Origin: an uncultured Lachnospiraceae bacterium
Lineage (GTDB): Bacteria > Bacillota > Clostridia > Lachnospirales > Lachnospiraceae
Direction: 5' to 3'
Assembly (NCBI GenBank): GCA_910588215.1
Contig: CAJUQJ010000037.1
Coordinates: forward strand, 1-40,976
DNA length: 40,976 nucleotides
Position 1 is the first letter of the stretch; every line of letters begins with the position of its first letter. Shown here piece by piece: positions 7,528 to 16,472 of this stretch. The translations under genes and the position numbers were made by a program. The notes beneath the pieces are model-generated. The model searched no databases. It saw only the letters and a list, made by a program, of their open reading frames with translations, and was not told the DNA's origin.

Positions 7528-10242
7528 ATGACACGTATACGCAGAACTGTTATTTCTATGTTGCTCCCCCATTCCAAGCACGAATTTTCATCGGAGCTTA
7601 TTTGGACCGTGAAACAATCTTCCCTACGTAGATTTTTCACACTATTTTTATGCTTATTAGCATTGATGACCTTTTGCTCCAACACTCTTTTGTGTCACGC
7701 TTCTGAGAATGGTGCCGCCGGAGCCCCGGCCGACGAAAGAAGCGTGAAGCGAACGAATGATATCGGGCAGGAAACCGAACACGGCTTGTCGGCAGACAAG
7801 ACATTGCTTGATTTCGGCACGCCCGATCAAGGAACGCCTGTGACCGGCCAGAATATCACTCTGACAAATAACGGCACCGAAGATCTTACGCTCCTATGGT
7901 ATGAATTTGATTACTATAACTGTATTTCAGTAGACGCTCCAGACAACTGTTCCTTAAGTCAGGGAACGTCCTGTACTTTCACTATCCAGGCAGATACTTC
8001 CCTGGCACCCGGATCTTATAACAGTTTTCTTCTATTCAGTGATACGGCAGATCCTTATTTCGAGAACGGGATTCAAGTCAACATTACACTGGAGATTCGA
8101 GAAGCGGCTCCGACGGCACCTGTCGTCACATCCGTCAGTGTTTCTCCCGGAACCTGTGTTGCTTCCAAAGGTTCGACCTGTACCTTTACGGCTTCCGTTA
8201 GCGGAGAGAATGCTCCCAGCCAGGAGGTAGTCTGGAGCGTTGCCGGGCAGAAGAGCCCCAGTACCTTTATTGACGATACCGGTATCTTAACCGTCGCATC
8301 AGATGAGACTGCATCTTCTCTGATCGTAAAGGCCGTTTCCAGACAGGACAGCCGATACAGCGCATCATCTCTGGTATCCTTGCAGAAATCAAGCTATTTT
8401 GTACAGATAGAAGCATCTCCCGATAACGGTGGTACCGTATACGGCAGCCGTATCGTGGAAGAAGGGGGTTCTGCAGTGCTCTCTGCGGCACCGCACAACG
8501 GTTTTCTCTTTGAGGGTTGGTTCTTGGACGGCAGCAAAGTGTCCCGGAACTCTCAGTTTACTGTCAATAATATACGCAGTGACAGAACTTATATCGCTGT
8601 CTTTCAACCCGTCAGCTGCCGAATCAATGTTCATGTCAACAACAGCAATGCTGGCACGGCCACCGAAAGCAGGACCATAGGCTATGGGGACAGCATAACT
8701 TTGGAAGCTGCCGCAAAAGACGGTTATCGATTTGACTATTGGCTGGAAAATGGAATCATCATAAGCACCGATGCGAAGCTGCAGTTGAACAAAGTTACGC
8801 AGTCCAGAAATATCACCGCTATGTTTTCACAGAACAGATTCCATCTCACCCTCAACTGCTCTCCAACAGATACAGGAACCGTGTCGGGGGCGGGCACTTA
8901 TGATATAGGGAGCAACATTAAAATAACAGCCGATCCGATACAGGGCTATCGTTTTATCGGATGGGTAGAGAATGGTGCGATCATCAGCAAGGACCGTGAA
9001 TATTCTGTCAATAACATAACAAGAGATATGTCCTTGACAGCAAATTTTGAGAAGAAAACAGCTGTTACTTATATAATAGCCGCCTCCGTAACTTCCTCCA
9101 ATGGTACGATCACGCCAGCAGGGAGGAGCACCGTCGCAGAAGGCTCCGGGCTCTTATATTCTATCGTTCCCAAGAGCGGCTATACTGTCAGCGCCGTATA
9201 TGTAGACGGGAACCCGATAGGTGCAGTGTCCTCCTACAGCTTTACTGATATTAAAGATAATCATACTATTGTCGCCGATTTTGCGGCAGTGCCCAAGCAG
9301 GAAAACAATAACACGAAACCTGTCCGGACAGAATCCTCCGGCAATGCTGCGAACGGCTCAGGGGGTTCTTCCCCTTCATCCGGAAATGAACCTGCACCTG
9401 AAAATAGCAACAAACCAAGCCAGCAGCCTTCGTCGTCAGACACGGATCCTTTGAGTGGTACACTCCAATACCTTAACACTTCCGTGGAGGAGGCAAGCCG
9501 ACTGATCGATGAAGATAACGACAGAGAGCTGATGATAGGCGCCTTGGAGACCGGAGATCTGCAGGTAACGATCCACAACGATTTTGCCGATGATGTCCAG
9601 GAAACATCCTCCGCCAGCTTCTATGAGAATTCCAGCGTCGGAAACTTTGAGACAGTAATCAATCATCTTCTGAATAAAGAAGATAAGATCAATATGCTGC
9701 TGGGAAAGAGTCCCGTTACCTTAAACTTCCATATAGAATGCATTGATGATGAAGAGCCACAGGACACCATGACAGTATTTGAAGCGAATAAAATGCCCGG
9801 AATGCAGATTGGCCAGTATTTTGAAGTATCGCTTCTGGAATCAAGACAGAATGATACAAATATCATTACCGAACTTCCCACCGCACTTAAGGTAGTGATA
9901 AATCTTCCGAATGATCTGAGAGCAGAAAACCGCAGGTTTTATATATTAAGGCTGCATACAAATGCAGATGGCAGTCAAGAATACGCGGAACTTGCGGATG
10001 AGGATAAGGATCCGGATACGATCACCTTTTCCACTGACAGGTTTTCTCCTTACGCGATCGCCTATATCGACCTGCCTTCCAGCGGATCCGCTCTTCCGGA
10101 AATAACAGTAGATACGACAGGCAAGCGCAGTCCCATGACAGCTGTTATTGTTGTTCTCCTCATTCTGCTCACTGCTACCGTCGGTGGTATACTGTTATTG
10201 TTCATCACAAATCATAGAAAAAGTCAATCTACGGATATGTGA
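7528..10242 (+). CDS. Cell-surface protein with InlB-type repeats and C-terminal membrane anchor
   Basis: This 904-aa exported protein has a long N-region and a hydrophobic signal segment (about residues 35-58, RRFFTLFLCLLALMTFCSNT). The domains in order are: a choice-of-anchor-D-like domain (about 85-190, TLLDFGTPDQGTP); a bacterial Ig-like domain (about 195-285); four divergent InlB B-repeat domains (about 290-590) with the pattern GGTV-G-----EGGSAVLSAAP-GF-F-GW; a Ser/Pro/Asn-rich linker (about 590-640); a novel-looking domain (about 650-850); and one C-terminal membrane helix (about 868-890) followed by a short basic tail. No LPxTG motif is present. AGGAGGT lies six bases before the ATG at 7528, which is preferred over the upstream in-frame ATG at 7480. 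It is probably an adhesin or wall-spanning protein and forms a single-gene unit. Confidence 0.8.
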   Translation: MTRIRRTVISMLLPHSKHEFSSELIWTVKQSSLRRFFTLFLCLLALMTFCSNTLLCHASENGAAGAPADERSVKRTNDIGQETEHGLSADKTLLDFGTPDQGTPVTGQNITLTNNGTEDLTLLWYEFDYYNCISVDAPDNCSLSQGTSCTFTIQADTSLAPGSYNSFLLFSDTADPYFENGIQVNITLEIREAAPTAPVVTSVSVSPGTCVASKGSTCTFTASVSGENAPSQEVVWSVAGQKSPSTFIDDTGILTVASDETASSLIVKAVSRQDSRYSASSLVSLQKSSYFVQIEASPDNGGTVYGSRIVEEGGSAVLSAAPHNGFLFEGWFLDGSKVSRNSQFTVNNIRSDRTYIAVFQPVSCRINVHVNNSNAGTATESRTIGYGDSITLEAAAKDGYRFDYWLENGIIISTDAKLQLNKVTQSRNITAMFSQNRFHLTLNCSPTDTGTVSGAGTYDIGSNIKITADPIQGYRFIGWVENGAIISKDREYSVNNITRDMSLTANFEKKTAVTYIIAASVTSSNGTITPAGRSTVAEGSGLLYSIVPKSGYTVSAVYVDGNPIGAVSSYSFTDIKDNHTIVADFAAVPKQENNNTKPVRTESSGNAANGSGGSSPSSGNEPAPENSNKPSQQPSSSDTDPLSGTLQYLNTSVEEASRLIDEDNDRELMIGALETGDLQVTIHNDFADDVQETSSASFYENSSVGNFETVINHLLNKEDKINMLLGKSPVTLNFHIECIDDEEPQDTMTVFEANKMPGMQIGQYFEVSLLESRQNDTNIITELPTALKVVINLPNDLRAENRRFYILRLHTNADGSQEYAELADEDKDPDTITFSTDRFSPYAIAYIDLPSSGSALPEITVDTTGKRSPMTAVIVVLLILLTATVGGILLLFITNHRKSQSTDM

Positions 10243-10263
10243 AGGAATTTCCTATGAAATAAC

Positions 10264-10291
10264 GAAAAGGGCGGGATTTCTCCCGCCTTTT
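10264..10291. terminator. Bidirectional terminator
   Basis: GGCGGGA (10270-10276) pairs with TCCCGCC (10281-10287), with A-run and T-run flanks. It serves the plus-strand surface-protein gene and the minus-strand ATP synthase operon, which converge here. Confidence 0.8.
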
Positions 10292-10315
10292 ACTTTGTCT
10301 TTCAACCTTCTCACA

Positions 10316-10723
10316 CTACTTACGAACAGCTTCTATTCTGGCTACCGCACGCTTTAAAGACAATTCCGCCCTGTCCATGTCTGTCCCCGGAGCATGCTCT
10401 CTGATGCGTTCCTCCGCGCGGGACTTAGAATTCTCGGCACGCGGCACGTCAATCTCCGACGGCCACTCTATGATCTCGGCAAGAATGGTCACCTTATCCT
10501 GCAGCACCTCAGTAAAACCCGCATGCAGAGCAGCTTCCTTCACCTCGCCGTCTTTCGTGATCGTCAGAATCCCCGGTGCAATGATCATCGTCATCGGAAT
10601 ATGATCCTTATAGACGCCAACTTCCCCTTCCACCGTATTGAACTCCACCATGGATACTTCTTCCTCGTAGAAGACTCTGTCCGGTGTGATAATCTTTAAT
10701 GTAAAATTTCTATCATCAGCCAT
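10316..10723 (-). CDS. atpC: F1Fo ATP synthase subunit epsilon
   Basis: This 135-aa protein has the usual N-terminal beta-sandwich (LKIITPDRVFYEEEVSMVEFNTVEGEVGVYKDHIPM) and a C-terminal helical hairpin (about 90-135, RAENSKSRAEERIREH). Epsilon is part of the central stalk and limits ATP hydrolysis. The length is normal. It is the last gene of the atp operon, 103 bp after atpD. The terminator at 10264-10291 follows. Confidence 0.95.
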   Translation of the reverse strand: MADDRNFTLKIITPDRVFYEEEVSMVEFNTVEGEVGVYKDHIPMTMIIAPGILTITKDGEVKEAALHAGFTEVLQDKVTILAEIIEWPSEIDVPRAENSKSRAEERIREHAPGTDMDRAELSLKRAVARIEAVRK

Positions 10724-10826
10724 ATACTACCTGCTTTCATCTAACTTTAGACGCTGCCATAGTTTCCGCGAATACAAGTTTCATGAATTCCCGAAACATG
10801 AATAGTTATACCAACTTTATGTTTCA

Positions 10827-12230
10827 TTATTTTACACGTGCAAGCACATCATCTATGCTTCCTGCATTCAGGAAATAACTTTCCGGAACATCGTCATGTT
10901 TACCTTCCAGAATCTCCTTAAAGCTGCGGATCGTCTCAGCGATAGGCACATACTTACCTTCCAGACCGGTAAACTGCCCTGCCACGAAGAACGGCTGAGA
11001 CAGGAATCTCTGTACCTTTCTTGCACGGGAAACGACCAGTTTATCTTCCTCGGAAAGTTCGTCCATACCAAGGATCGCGATGATATCCTGCAGTTCCTTA
11101 TACTTCTGCAGAATCTCCTGCACGCCTCTGGCAACTTCGTAATGCTCCTGACCCACGATTCTCGGATCCAGGATCCTGGAAGTAGACTCCAGCGGATCAA
11201 CCGCCGGATAGATACCAAGTTCCACAATCGATCTGGACAATACTGTAGTAGCATCCAAGTGCGCGAATGTGGTAGCCGGAGCCGGGTCAGTCAAGTCATC
11301 CGCAGGCACATATACAGCCTGCACGGAAGTGATGGAACCACTCTTGGTGGATGTGATACGCTCCTGCAGAGCGCCCATCTCCGTCTGCAGCGTAGGCTGG
11401 TAACCAACCGCGGATGGCATACGCCCAAGCAACGCGGACACCTCGGAACCTGCCTGTGTAAAACGGAAAATATTATCGATGAACAACAGCACGTCTTTAC
11501 CGCCCTTGTCACGGAAATACTCAGCCATCGTCAAACCGGTCAGTCCCACTCTCATTCTGGCTCCCGGCGGCTCATTCATCTGTCCAAATACCATTGTTGT
11601 CTTGTCGATAACGCCTGACTCTCTCATCTCATGATACAGGTCGTTACCTTCTCTTGTACGCTCTCCAACACCGGTAAATACGGAATATCCACCGTGCTCT
11701 GTCGCAATGTTACGGATCAGCTCCTGGATCAATACGGTCTTACCTACACCGGCACCACCGAACAGTCCGATCTTACCACCCTTCTGATAAGGGCACAGCA
11801 GGTCAACGACCTTGATACCTGTCTCCAGAAGTTCTGTCTCAGTAGCCTGCTCTTCAAACTTCGGTGCAGGTCTGTGAATCGGCTCATAGAACACGTCCGT
11901 AGGCGCCTCAATATTGTCGATCGGCTGGCCTAAAACGTTGAAGATACGTCCCAATGTATTTTCACCGACCGGAACAGTGATGGGCGCGCCTGTTGCGACC
12001 GCATCCATGCCTCTCACAAGTCCGTCGGTAGAACCCATAGCGATACATCTTACCGTATCGTCACCCAGATGCTGTGATACCTCCACGACCAGTTCCTTGC
12101 CGTCCTTCAGAGGAATCCTGATCGCGTCATTGATCTCCGGCATATTGCCAGCCGAAAACTTTATATCAAGTACAGCACCGATGATCTGAGTGATTTTTCC
12201 AAGATTTTCACTTGTCTTTACTTCTGCCAT
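10827..12230 (-). CDS. atpD: F1Fo ATP synthase subunit beta
   Basis: This 467-aa catalytic subunit has the P-loop GGAGVGKT (residues 158-165), the catalytic Glu in GVGERTREGNDLY (Glu190), the Walker B stretch VLLFIDNIFRF, and the DELSEED motif near residue 390 that contacts gamma. It makes ATP at the interface with alpha. The ribosome binding site AAGGAAAG precedes the ATG. Gaps to neighbours (103 and 135 bp) are longer than in many atp operons. Confidence 0.98.
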   Translation of the reverse strand: MAEVKTSENLGKITQIIGAVLDIKFSAGNMPEINDAIRIPLKDGKELVVEVSQHLGDDTVRCIAMGSTDGLVRGMDAVATGAPITVPVGENTLGRIFNVLGQPIDNIEAPTDVFYEPIHRPAPKFEEQATETELLETGIKVVDLLCPYQKGGKIGLFGGAGVGKTVLIQELIRNIATEHGGYSVFTGVGERTREGNDLYHEMRESGVIDKTTMVFGQMNEPPGARMRVGLTGLTMAEYFRDKGGKDVLLFIDNIFRFTQAGSEVSALLGRMPSAVGYQPTLQTEMGALQERITSTKSGSITSVQAVYVPADDLTDPAPATTFAHLDATTVLSRSIVELGIYPAVDPLESTSRILDPRIVGQEHYEVARGVQEILQKYKELQDIIAILGMDELSEEDKLVVSRARKVQRFLSQPFFVAGQFTGLEGKYVPIAETIRSFKEILEGKHDDVPESYFLNAGSIDDVLARVK

Positions 12231-12365
12231 CTCTCTTTCCTTTCACTCATTTTATTAATCTAATGTGCATCTGCTCACATCCCAGAAGATGCTCTCACAT
12301 TCTTCCGGACATGGTCTCATTCTGACCGGGCCGCGCGCTTCGCAGTCCCGGTATGATTTCATATC

Positions 12366-13229
12366 TTATGAGATCGCGTTTGCACCTGCGATAATTTCTG
12401 TTAATTCCTGCGTAATAGATCCCTGACGTGCTCTATTGTACATCAGTGATAACTGATCTATCATTTCCTCAGCATTGCTTGTTGCGGAATCCATCGCCTG
12501 CATTCTCGCACCGTTCTCGCTGGCTGCCGCTTCTACCAGGCCACCATAGATCAGGCTGGTAACATACTTGGGGATGATCATATTCAGCGCCTCTTCGTCC
12601 TCCGGCTCAAAATTCATCATCGCCCGGCTGCCCGCGCTCTGTACACCCTCTCCCTCCTTCGGTACTTCCACGGGAAGAAGCTTTAAGAGGGTCGGCACAT
12701 GTACGACCGTATTCTTGAATCCGGTATAGGCCAGATAAATCTCTCCTACCTCACCATCTGCATAGGATTTCAGCAGCTGGTCGGTAATCGCCATCGCATC
12801 CACATAGGAGGGCTCCTCGATGATATCCGGATTGTTCATCACGATATGATAACCGTTCCTCTGCAGCGCATCCTTACCCTTCTTGCCGATCGCGTAAATC
12901 TCCAGATCTTCCTTACGGAACTCGCCCTTTGTGATCAGCTTGATAATGTTGGAATTATAGCCGCCTGCAAGACCTCTGTTGGAAGTGATCACGATCACCG
13001 CCTTTTTACCGGTCTGTCCTGCTCTCAAATACGGATGGTTCAACCCTCCGGTCCTGGCCAGCATGGAAGTCACTGTCTCGTACATACAATTAAAGTATGC
13101 TTTGGACTGCTCCGCACGCTGTTTAGCCCGCTGCAGCTTAACGGTAGAAACAAGTTTCATGGCTTTGGTAATCTGCTGAGTACTCTGAATACTGCCTTTA
13201 CGCCTTTTAATGTCTCTCATTGAGGCCAT
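12366..13229 (-). CDS. atpG: F1Fo ATP synthase subunit gamma
   Basis: This 287-aa rotor subunit has the hallmark N-terminus MRDIKRRKGSIQSTQQITKAMKLVSTVKLQ and the C-terminal helix ending LMYNRARQGSITQELTEIIAGANAI, which together form the rotating coiled coil inside the alpha3beta3 ring. The central Rossmann-like part includes VIVITSNRGLAGGYNS. The length is normal. It lies between atpA (145 bp, with a long inverted repeat) and atpD. Confidence 0.97.
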   Translation of the reverse strand: MASMRDIKRRKGSIQSTQQITKAMKLVSTVKLQRAKQRAEQSKAYFNCMYETVTSMLARTGGLNHPYLRAGQTGKKAVIVITSNRGLAGGYNSNIIKLITKGEFRKEDLEIYAIGKKGKDALQRNGYHIVMNNPDIIEEPSYVDAMAITDQLLKSYADGEVGEIYLAYTGFKNTVVHVPTLLKLLPVEVPKEGEGVQSAGSRAMMNFEPEDEEALNMIIPKYVTSLIYGGLVEAAASENGARMQAMDSATSNAEEMIDQLSLMYNRARQGSITQELTEIIAGANAIS

Positions 13230-13249
13230 AGCGTCACCTTCTTCTTTCT

Positions 13250-13354
13250 GTAACGGTTCAGTTCTTTCCCTTTACGCGCATCCGGCCACCCCGAATCGCG
13301 TCGCAATGGACCGTATACTCTCAGACATAACTCTTTGGTACACTGAACCGTTAC
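13250..13354 (-). repeat. 13-bp perfect inverted repeat spanning the atpA-atpG gap
   Basis: GTAACGGTTCAGT (13250-13262) and ACTGAACCGTTAC (13342-13354) are perfect complements, 79 bp apart. They close off almost the whole 145-bp intercistronic region of the atp transcript. The interior is GC-rich, with room for further pairing. It may affect mRNA processing or stability, or relative subunit expression. Confidence 0.75.
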
Positions 13355-13374
13355 TTCTCTCTGCTTCTACTCTT

Positions 13375-14883
13375 CTAGAATTTAAACTGCGCCTTGAATT
13401 CTTCTACTGCCTGCTTCAGCTTCGCATCTGTCTCATCGGAGATCTGTTTCTCCTGTGCGATCGCATTCGGCACCTCAGGGTACTTTGTATCCAGGAACTC
13501 AAACAGCTCCTGCTCAAATCTGGTAACATCCTCTACAGGTATATCGATCAGATACTTACCTGTCACCACGTAAATGATGATAACCTGATACTGTACCGGC
13601 ATCGGTTTATACTGAGACTGCTTCAATACTTCCTTGATTCTCTCACCCTGTGCCAACTTCTCCTTGGTGTCGGCATCCAGTTCGGAACCGAACTGGGAGA
13701 AAGCTGCCAGCTCGCGGTACTGTGCCAGCTCCGTACGGATCGGCGCTGCGATCTTCTTCATCGCCTTGATCTGTGCGGATCCACCTACACGAGATACGGA
13801 AAGGCCCGCGTTAACAGCCGGCCTGAAACCGGAGTTAAACATTTCAGTCTCCAGATAGATCTGTCCGTCAGTAATAGAGATAACGTTGGTCGGAATATAA
13901 GCGGAAACATCGCCTGCCTGCGTCTCGATGATCGGGAGCGCCGTCAGGGAACCGCCGCCGTACTGCTCGTTCATTCTCGCTGCACGCTCCAACAATCTGG
14001 AATGCAGATAGAATACGTCACCCGGATATGCCTCACGTCCTGGCGGCCTCTTGAGCAACAGGGACAGTGTACGGTAAGCCGTAGCATGTTTACTTAAGTC
14101 ATCATAGACTACAAGCACGTCCTCGCCGTTCTCCATCCACTCTTCTCCGATGGCACAGCCGGAATAAGGAGCTATGTACTGCAACGGTGCCAGCTCACTG
14201 GCCGTAGCGGCAACTACAGTGGTGTAGCCCATTGCGCCATACTCTGTCAAAGTCTTAACGATCGAAGCAACAGTAGACGCCTTCTGTCCTATGGCAACAT
14301 AGATACACTTCACGCCCTGTCCCTTCTGATTGATGATAGTATCGATCGCGATCGCCGTCTTACCGGTCTGTCTGTCACCGATGATCAGCTCACGCTGCCC
14401 TCTTCCGATCGGAACCATAGCGTCAATAGCCTTGATACCTGTCTGCAGCGGTGTATCTACAGACTTTCTTGTTATAACGCCGGATGCAACTCTCTCAATT
14501 TTACGATATTTATCAGTCTGGATCGGCCCTTTGCCGTCAATCGGCTGTCCAAGGGCATTCACAACACGCCCGAGCATGCAGTCACCTACAGGCACCTCTA
14601 CCACTCGTCCTGTAGTCTTTACGATATCCCCCTCATTGATGTTGTGCTGGCTTCCGAGAAGAACCGCACCAACATTATCTTCTTCCAGGTTAAGTACCAT
14701 ACCGTAAACCTCGCCGGGGAACTCCAGAAGTTCTCCCTGCATGGCATTCTCAAGTCCGTGCACACGAGCGATACCGTCGGCAACCTGGATGACTGTACCC
14801 ACATCGGATACTTCAAGGTCTGCGGCATATCTCTTGATTTGATCCTTTATGACTGAACTGATCTCTTCTGGTCTTAAATTCAT
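13375..14883 (-). CDS. atpA: F1Fo ATP synthase subunit alpha
   Basis: This 502-aa subunit holds non-catalytic nucleotide sites and has the P-loop GDRQTGKT (169-176). The visual signature PAVNAGLSVSRVGGSAQ contains the conserved Arg that reaches the catalytic site of beta. The N-terminus, RPEEISSVIKDQI, is typical and contacts delta. The length is slightly shorter than the E. coli protein but normal for Firmicutes. It follows atpH by 32 bp. Confidence 0.98.
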   Translation of the reverse strand: MNLRPEEISSVIKDQIKRYAADLEVSDVGTVIQVADGIARVHGLENAMQGELLEFPGEVYGMVLNLEEDNVGAVLLGSQHNINEGDIVKTTGRVVEVPVGDCMLGRVVNALGQPIDGKGPIQTDKYRKIERVASGVITRKSVDTPLQTGIKAIDAMVPIGRGQRELIIGDRQTGKTAIAIDTIINQKGQGVKCIYVAIGQKASTVASIVKTLTEYGAMGYTTVVAATASELAPLQYIAPYSGCAIGEEWMENGEDVLVVYDDLSKHATAYRTLSLLLKRPPGREAYPGDVFYLHSRLLERAARMNEQYGGGSLTALPIIETQAGDVSAYIPTNVISITDGQIYLETEMFNSGFRPAVNAGLSVSRVGGSAQIKAMKKIAAPIRTELAQYRELAAFSQFGSELDADTKEKLAQGERIKEVLKQSQYKPMPVQYQVIIIYVVTGKYLIDIPVEDVTRFEQELFEFLDTKYPEVPNAIAQEKQISDETDAKLKQAVEEFKAQFKF

Positions 14884-14915
14884 GGATCATACGCACCTTT
14901 CTTCTAAATTTTAGT

Positions 14916-15461
14916 TTATAACTGAACTTTCAGCAATTCCTTCTGCAGTTCGTTTAATTTTGTACTGATACTACTGTCCACCACTCTGTCACCGATACGG
15001 ATCACCATACCGCCGATCAGAGACTTATCCAGCAGATAATTCATTTCCATCTTCTTATAGGAAGTCGTATCAAGCAGTCTCTGCTCAATCTTCCTGCGCT
15101 GTTCCAACCTCAGCGGAACGGCCGTAGTCACGGTCGCAACCCCGATTCCCTTATATTGCTTCACTTCTGCAATAAAATAATCAAGGATCGCGTCGATGTC
15201 TTTATAACGGTCTTTGGAAATGATGATGGTCACAAATCCCAGCAGCTCACTTGACATCCTGCCTTCAAACACATTCTTGGCAACCTGGATCTTCTCCTCT
15301 TTAATGATCTTCGGATGATTCATCAGTCTGCCGAATTCCTCATTCTCTGAAAGCACCTGTCGCAGCTGCTCAATTTCTTCCAATAACGCGTCTACTTTAT
15401 CCTGCTCTACCGCAAGTTCAAAGAGCGCGTCGCCATATGTCTTTGAAATTAGCTTAGCCAT
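14916..15461 (-). CDS. atpH: F1Fo ATP synthase subunit delta
   Basis: This 181-aa peripheral-stalk subunit starts MAKLISKTYGDALFELA, a typical N-terminus, and has the C-terminal signature LLDKSLIGGMVIRIGDRVVDSSISTKLNELQ. It fixes alpha3beta3 to the b subunits. Its start overlaps the end of atpF by 13 bp, which suggests translational coupling. Confidence 0.96.
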   Translation of the reverse strand: MAKLISKTYGDALFELAVEQDKVDALLEEIEQLRQVLSENEEFGRLMNHPKIIKEEKIQVAKNVFEGRMSSELLGFVTIIISKDRYKDIDAILDYFIAEVKQYKGIGVATVTTAVPLRLEQRRKIEQRLLDTTSYKKMEMNYLLDKSLIGGMVIRIGDRVVDSSISTKLNELQKELLKVQL

Positions 15462-16009
15462 GTGCTCTCACCCATTTCTTTCAAAGTTTCTTCGATCAAA
15501 GTGTCCTGGACAGTCGTATCGATAGCTGCATTCACAACCTTGCCTGCCATCAGGGATGCCAGTACTACCATCTCGCGTTTCACTTCATCTGCAGCCTTAT
15601 TTCTCTCCAGTTCAGCTTCCACGCCGGCTCTCTCGATGATCCTGGCCGCTTCTTCCTTCGCTTCCGAAACGATCTTATTCTCGTTCGCCAACGCTTTCTT
15701 GCGCGCTTCGCCAAGGATTTCTTCCGCTTCCTTGTTGATCTCTCTTAACTTAGTCTCATACTCTTCCTTCAACGCTTTCGCCTGCGCCATATCTGCCGCA
15801 GCCGTGTCGAGTTCGCTCTTGATCCGATCCTGTCTGCCCTGCATCATATTCCGTACCGGATTAAACAGGAAGTGGGACGCGATCAAAAACAACGCAAACA
15901 CAGCGATGATCATCAATACCGCATCGCTCAGCAGCTGCATATCCAGGTCAAAAAGCCTGGGCTCCATTTCCGCAGCTGCCATCACCATCTGTGTAGCTAC
16001 TATATTCAA
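15449..16009 (-). CDS. atpF: F1Fo ATP synthase subunit b
   Basis: This peripheral-stalk subunit has one N-terminal membrane helix (LLSDAVLMIIAVFALFLIASHFLF) and a long charged coiled coil (RIKSELDTAAADMAQAKALK and beyond) rich in Ala, Glu and Lys. The start is uncertain. A TTG at 16009 has AGGAGG about nine bases upstream and gives 186 aa. An in-frame ATG at 16039 (196 aa) has no good ribosome binding site. The TTG start is preferred. It overlaps atpH by 13 bp. Confidence 0.92.
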   Translation of the reverse strand: MNIVATQMVMAAAEMEPRLFDLDMQLLSDAVLMIIAVFALFLIASHFLFNPVRNMMQGRQDRIKSELDTAAADMAQAKALKEEYETKLREINKEAEEILGEARKKALANENKIVSEAKEEAARIIERAGVEAELERNKAADEVKREMVVLASLMAGKVVNAAIDTTVQDTLIEETLKEMGESTWLS

Positions 16010-16121
16010 ACCCTCGTACCTCCTTTCTGTGATCATCATACTTTCTCAGTCTTGGAAGAATACATGTTATCCGCATCCTTCCCCTGCATTCTTTGCAGCG
16101 ATAGTACAACTTCATATTCTA

Positions 16122-16379
16122 TTAGGGTACCAAAGGTTTTACGAACAGGAGCAGCATCGCGATCAACAGACCATACAGACCAGTCGTCTCTGCAACGGCC
16201 TGGCCCAGCAGCATCGTAGAAGTAACATCCGACTTAGCGCCAGGATTTCTTCCCACTGCTGCAGCAGCATGACCAGCCGCAATACCCTGACCAACACCAG
16301 GTCCGATACCTGCGATAACCGCAAGACCCGCGCCGATTGCCGAACATCCTAAGATAAAGTTTGTGTTAAATTCTCCCAT
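16122..16379 (-). CDS. atpE: F1Fo ATP synthase subunit c, predicted Na+-binding
   Basis: This 85-aa hairpin of two membrane helices forms the rotor ring. The ion site carries Gln31 in GVGQG on helix 1 and Val62, Glu64, Thr65, Thr66 and Tyr69 on helix 2 (QAVAETTGLY). These match, one position offset, the Na+-coordinating residues of the Ilyobacter tartaricus ring (Gln32, Val63, Glu65, Ser66, Thr67, Tyr70), with Thr in place of Ser66. A sodium-coupled synthase is therefore predicted; that is inference from the motif. The ribosome binding site AGGAGG lies about ten bases before the ATG. Confidence 0.96.
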   Translation of the reverse strand: MGEFNTNFILGCSAIGAGLAVIAGIGPGVGQGIAAGHAAAAVGRNPGAKSDVTSTMLLGQAVAETTGLYGLLIAMLLLFVKPLVP

Positions 16380-16472
16380 TTTTATTTTCCTCCTTTTAGT
16401 CTTATAATTTAAAAATGGTATGATATTAAAGTAAATTTGCTTCGCAAACCAACTATGCGAGATTTGCCTGAT

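Noticed and set aside
15449..15461. Frameshift or fusion of atpF and atpH
   Set aside because: The 13-bp overlap joins two complete, normal-length subunits; it is ordinary translational coupling.
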